Positions 14,147-16,141 of a DNA stretch of 16,141 nt are shown piece after piece; position 1 is the stretch's first letter; each line of letters starts with the position of its first letter. The notes beneath the pieces are model-generated. The model saw only the letters and a list, made by a program, of their open reading frames with translations. It ran no database searches and was not told the origin of the DNA. This stretch comes from CAYNFH01 sp964396385 (lineage in GTDB: Bacteria > Armatimonadota > Chthonomonadetes > Chthonomonadales > CAJBBX01), in the NCBI GenBank assembly GCA_964396385.1, contig CAYNFH010000158.1:1-16141 (forward strand), written 5' to 3'. Made by a program: the position numbers and the translations under genes.

Positions 14147-14587
14147 TCATTCCGACTTTCCAGCGCCGTAGATCTCGTCCGGAGACATCCAGCGCTCGGA
14201 GACCGTTTGAAGAGAGGCTCCCTGGTCGGTTACCTCCCGGTAGAAGCAAGAGCGATACCCTTCGTGACAGGCCGGACCTACCTGCTCCACNNNNNNNNNN
14301 TCCACCTTCACGAGCAGGCAGTCCTGGTCGCAGTCCATGTACATGCCTCGGAGGTGCTGCACGTTGCCGGAGGTCTCGCCTTTGACCCAGAACTTCTGAC
14401 GCGAGCGGCTCCAATAGGTTACGAGTCCTGTGGAGAGCGTGCGCTCGATGGCCTCCCGGTTCATGTAGCCCACCATGAGCACCTCTCCGTTCAGCGCGTC
14501 CTGGATCACAGCCGGAACCAGGCCCGCCGAGTCGAACCGCACTCCGTTGAGCCCCGTCTGAGCCCCCTCCGCCGCCTCAACCGGCAT
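14147..14587 (-). CDS. hisI: Phosphoribosyl-AMP cyclohydrolase (HisI), interrupted by an N-gap
   Basis: HisI opens the adenine ring of phosphoribosyl-AMP, the third step of histidine synthesis. Visible family features: LVPAVIQDALNGEVLMVGYMN near the N-terminus, TYWSRSRQKFWVKGETSGN, the metal-binding MDCDQDC, and the ACHEG and SCFYRE cysteine motifs. There is no fused HisE pyrophosphatase domain. The ATG at 14587 is chosen because GGAGG (14596-14600) is 8 nt upstream; a GTG at 14594-14596 overlaps that site and cannot use it. Ten Ns (14291-14300) insert unknown residues between LVKV and VEQVG, where the family reads LVKVEQVG continuously. Removing 15 nt restores that reading in frame and gives 141 aa. 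It follows hisF on the same strand after 80 bp. Confidence 0.93.
   Translation of the reverse strand: MPVEAAEGAQTGLNGVRFDSAGLVPAVIQDALNGEVLMVGYMNREAIERTLSTGLVTYWSRSRQKFWVKGETSGNVQHLRGMYMDCDQDCLLVKVXXXXVEQVGPACHEGYRSCFYREVTDQGASLQTVSERWMSPDEIYGAGKSE
14286..14305. other. Scaffold gap of ten Ns, probably false
   Basis: The Ns at 14291-14300 are flanked on both sides by TCCAC (14286-14290 and 14301-14305). Collapsing one TCCAC and the Ns removes 15 nt and restores an ordinary HisI sequence in frame. Confidence 0.85.
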
Positions 14588-14595
14588 ATCCGGCA

Positions 14596-14600
14596 CCTCC
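14596..14600 (-). promoter_or_regulatory. Ribosome-binding site deciding the hisI start
   Basis: GGAGG on the minus strand lies 8 nt before the ATG at 14587. It overlaps the upstream GTG at 14594-14596, ruling that start out. Confidence 0.75.
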
Positions 14601-14637
14601 GAATGAAAAGACCACCGCTATTCTACGCCCACTAGGA

Positions 14638-14666
14638 TTCGAAAATCGGAAATCCAAAAATGGAAT
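14638..14666. repeat. A-rich direct-repeat stretch between hisI and hisF
   Basis: The bases read TTCGAAAATCGGAAATCC followed by AAAAATGG; AAATCGG and AAATCC are near-copies. It differs sharply in composition from its surroundings and lies in the short gap just beyond the hisF stop. No terminator hairpin is visible here. Confidence 0.35.
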
Positions 14667-14667
14667 A

Positions 14668-15438
14668 TCATCTCACGACCAGTCCCGCCTCCCGCATTGC
14701 GTCCTTGATGTCCGCAATCGTGTACTGCCCGTCATGGACGATGGAGGCGATCAGCGCGGCGTCTGCCAGCCCTTCGGTTATGGCCTCGACACAGTGCGCC
14801 GGCTCACCTGCGCCACCGGATGCGATTACCGGGATGCTCACTCGCTCAGCCACGGCACGCGTCAGGGCCAGATCATAACCGACTTGCGTGCCGTCACGGT
14901 CCATGCTGGTCAGCAGGATCTCCCCGGCGCCGAGCTCTTCGGCACGCTCAGCCCAGTCCAGCGCGTCCAGGCCGGTTGGCGTGCGCCCTCCGTGGATGAA
15001 TACCTCCCACCGCGTTGAGCCGTCCTCGCCTACCTGCACCTGCTTGGGGTCCATCGCCACGACCACGCACTGCCGCCCGAACTGCTCCGCCGCCTCCGAT
15101 ATGAGATGCGGGTTCTGCACGGCGGCCGTATTGATGCTGACCTTGTCCGCGCCGGCCTTCAGGATGCGCTGGAAGTCCTCGGGCGTCCGGATGCCGCCGC
15201 CCACGGTGAACGGAATGAAGACCTGTTCAGCAACCCGCTCCGCGACTTCGTAAATGAGATCCCGCTTTTCATGGCTGGCCGTGATGTCCAGGAAGACGAG
15301 CTCGTCGGCACCCATCTCGTCATATCGCGCCGCGAGCTCCACCGGGTCGCCGGCATCCCGGAGGTTCAGGAAGTTGACCCCCTTGACGACTCGCCCTTCC
15401 TTCACGTCCAAACAGGGGATTATCCTATGTGCAAGCAT
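14668..15438 (-). CDS. hisF: Imidazole glycerol phosphate synthase cyclase subunit HisF
   Basis: HisF is the (beta/alpha)8-barrel subunit that combines PRFAR with ammonia supplied by HisH, giving imidazole-glycerol phosphate and AICAR. It is 256 aa, the usual length. The two catalytic aspartates are in place: D11 in IIPCLDV and D130 in VVVAMDP. Phosphate-binding loops are visible as VGGGIRTPED (about 79-88) and ASGGAGEP. The residue after D130 is proline where alanine is more usual (xDAK/R). hisH is not in the window. The ATG at 15438 has no clear Shine-Dalgarno site. The leader from the promoter at 15597-15625 is about 150 nt and contains a small GCCGG/CCGGC hairpin (15480-15494). Confidence 0.96.
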   Translation of the reverse strand: MLAHRIIPCLDVKEGRVVKGVNFLNLRDAGDPVELAARYDEMGADELVFLDITASHEKRDLIYEVAERVAEQVFIPFTVGGGIRTPEDFQRILKAGADKVSINTAAVQNPHLISEAAEQFGRQCVVVAMDPKQVQVGEDGSTRWEVFIHGGRTPTGLDALDWAERAEELGAGEILLTSMDRDGTQVGYDLALTRAVAERVSIPVIASGGAGEPAHCVEAITEGLADAALIASIVHDGQYTIADIKDAMREAGLVVR

Positions 15439-15596
15439 AAGACGTGGGGGTGAACCGCTGAAGCCCTGGTGCTGAGTACGCCGGGGAGGCCGGCACCCGC
15501 AAGCTCGGTGGAGCGCACAGCCGGGGTGTGTTCCGCGATGCTAGATTGTTATGCCGCGCGGGGCCGCCACGCCACATTTCGCGCGATGTAGCGCGT

Positions 15597-15625
15597 ATTA
15601 TACCACGGCTCTTACGCGTTGACAA
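15597..15625 (-). promoter_or_regulatory. Promoter for hisF, overlapping the divergent promoter
   Basis: On the minus strand: TTGTCA (15620-15625), a 17-bp spacer and a perfect TATAAT (15597-15602). Its -35 shares five bases with the -35 of the plus-strand promoter. Confidence 0.72.
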
Positions 15626-15648
15626 AGCGAGCCGGCCCTGTGTAGAAT
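15619..15648 (+). promoter_or_regulatory. Promoter for the prolyl isomerase gene
   Basis: A perfect TTGACA (15619-15624), an 18-bp spacer and TAGAAT (15643-15648). The start point should be near 15655, about 60 nt before the ATG at 15717. Confidence 0.78.
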
Positions 15649-15716
15649 CCCTTGTCGGCCTCTTGTCCCATTCGCTTTGCGCCATCATTCTCCATCTCGC
15701 ACTGCAGGAGCAACAC

Positions 15717-16141
15717 ATGCGTTCCGTTTTGATCATTCTGGGAATCGCGATCCTCGCGGTTGGAATATCGATCGCTATGCAGCCCCACCCGAAGGGGCTC
15801 GTGCCCAATCTGGCGGACTACCAGGACCAGGTTCGGCAGGAAAACGACGCGAAGGACCAGCCCAAGCCCCGGCCGATCTCTACCAAGAGCGCGGCCCCGG
15901 ACAAGCCCTTTAGCCCGCCCATGGAGGGTGCGGTCTCCGCGGTACTGACCATCGCCAACCGCGGTCCCATCACTGTTCAGTTCTATCCCAAGGCCGCGCC
16001 CAAGACTGTCGAGCACATGGTGTCGCTCATCAAGAGCGGCTTCTATAACGGCATCAAGGTGCACCGCGTGGAACCCGGCTTTGTGGTGCAGCTAGGTGAC
16101 CCCGAAACCAAGACACAGGGTGTAGACGCTCCCGGAATCGG
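15717..16141 (+). CDS. Membrane-anchored or exported cyclophilin-type peptidyl-prolyl isomerase, 3' end cut by window
   Basis: The ATG at 15717 has AGGAG 6 nt upstream. Of 141 visible residues, the N-terminus (MRSVLIILGIAILAVGISIA) is a signal anchor or signal peptide. A charged, proline-rich spacer (about 22-70) follows, then a cyclophilin domain starting near AVLTIANRGPITVQFYPKAAPKTVEHM. Cyclophilins catalyse cis-trans isomerisation of proline peptide bonds, here outside the cytoplasm. The catalytic arginine is present (R117 in VHRVEPGF). The usual QGGD reads QLGD. The gene continues past the window edge, so the rest of the active site is not visible. It is divergent from hisF and has its own promoter. 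Confidence 0.92.
   Translation, partial: MRSVLIILGIAILAVGISIAMQPHPKGLVPNLADYQDQVRQENDAKDQPKPRPISTKSAAPDKPFSPPMEGAVSAVLTIANRGPITVQFYPKAAPKTVEHMVSLIKSGFYNGIKVHRVEPGFVVQLGDPETKTQGVDAPGI

Noticed and set aside
15439..15590. Histidine attenuator leader peptide before hisF
   Set aside because: The only short frame in the leader (starting MWRGGPARHNN) has a single histidine codon and no terminator/antiterminator pair, so it does not fit his attenuation.

Overview
This is a G+C-rich window (roughly 60% by eye) from a bacterium with an outer membrane. The 628-residue secreted protein at 6332-8218 looks like a beta-barrel, is rich in alternating strands and ends in a C-terminal phenylalanine. A giant SpoIVB/S55-type secreted protein, a CxxCH-containing cyclase receptor, short dispersed intergenic repeats and a run of exactly ten Ns together suggest a draft or metagenome-derived scaffold. 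An Armatimonadota-like lineage is my best guess, held with low confidence because no rRNA or other phylogenetic marker is present.

Left part, 1-3869, minus strand. A four-gene operon runs leftward: an ExeA/GspA-like AAA ATPase, a 138-residue unknown protein, a ParA/Soj ATPase and a 102-residue unknown protein that overlaps the end of parA. It ends at a rho-independent terminator set inside an inverted pair of AGGTGTTC-type repeats. Beyond it lies a receptor-type class III nucleotide cyclase (two membrane segments, DUF3365-like CxxCH sensor, HAMP) that runs off the window. Its first metal-binding aspartate is replaced by asparagine.

Middle part, 3870-9657. A sparse, apparently decayed stretch holds a fragment of a response-regulator receiver and a small membrane protein. 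It is followed by a soluble PAS-PAS-HisKA_2 histidine kinase on the plus strand. This converges on the outer-membrane protein (minus). A 500-base intergenic region follows, with a good promoter at each end and three hairpins plus a dispersed repeat between them. Next comes a SprT/YgjP-like zinc protease whose second half looks like a degenerate copy of the first.

Right part, 9658-16141. A 1465-residue exported protein combines an S55-type protease region (with its two sequence halves apparently in swapped order relative to SpoIVB), a low-complexity linker, a seven-bladed propeller and Ig/FN3-like domains. Upstream of it on the same strand are hisI and hisF, two late steps of histidine biosynthesis. 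The N-gap inside hisI looks like a scaffolding artefact. hisF and a cyclophilin-type prolyl isomerase gene are divergent and appear to share a promoter whose two -35 boxes overlap.

The part most likely to be an undescribed system is the AAA/138-aa/ParA/102-aa operon. It resembles a cargo-positioning or partition module with no recognisable ParB.
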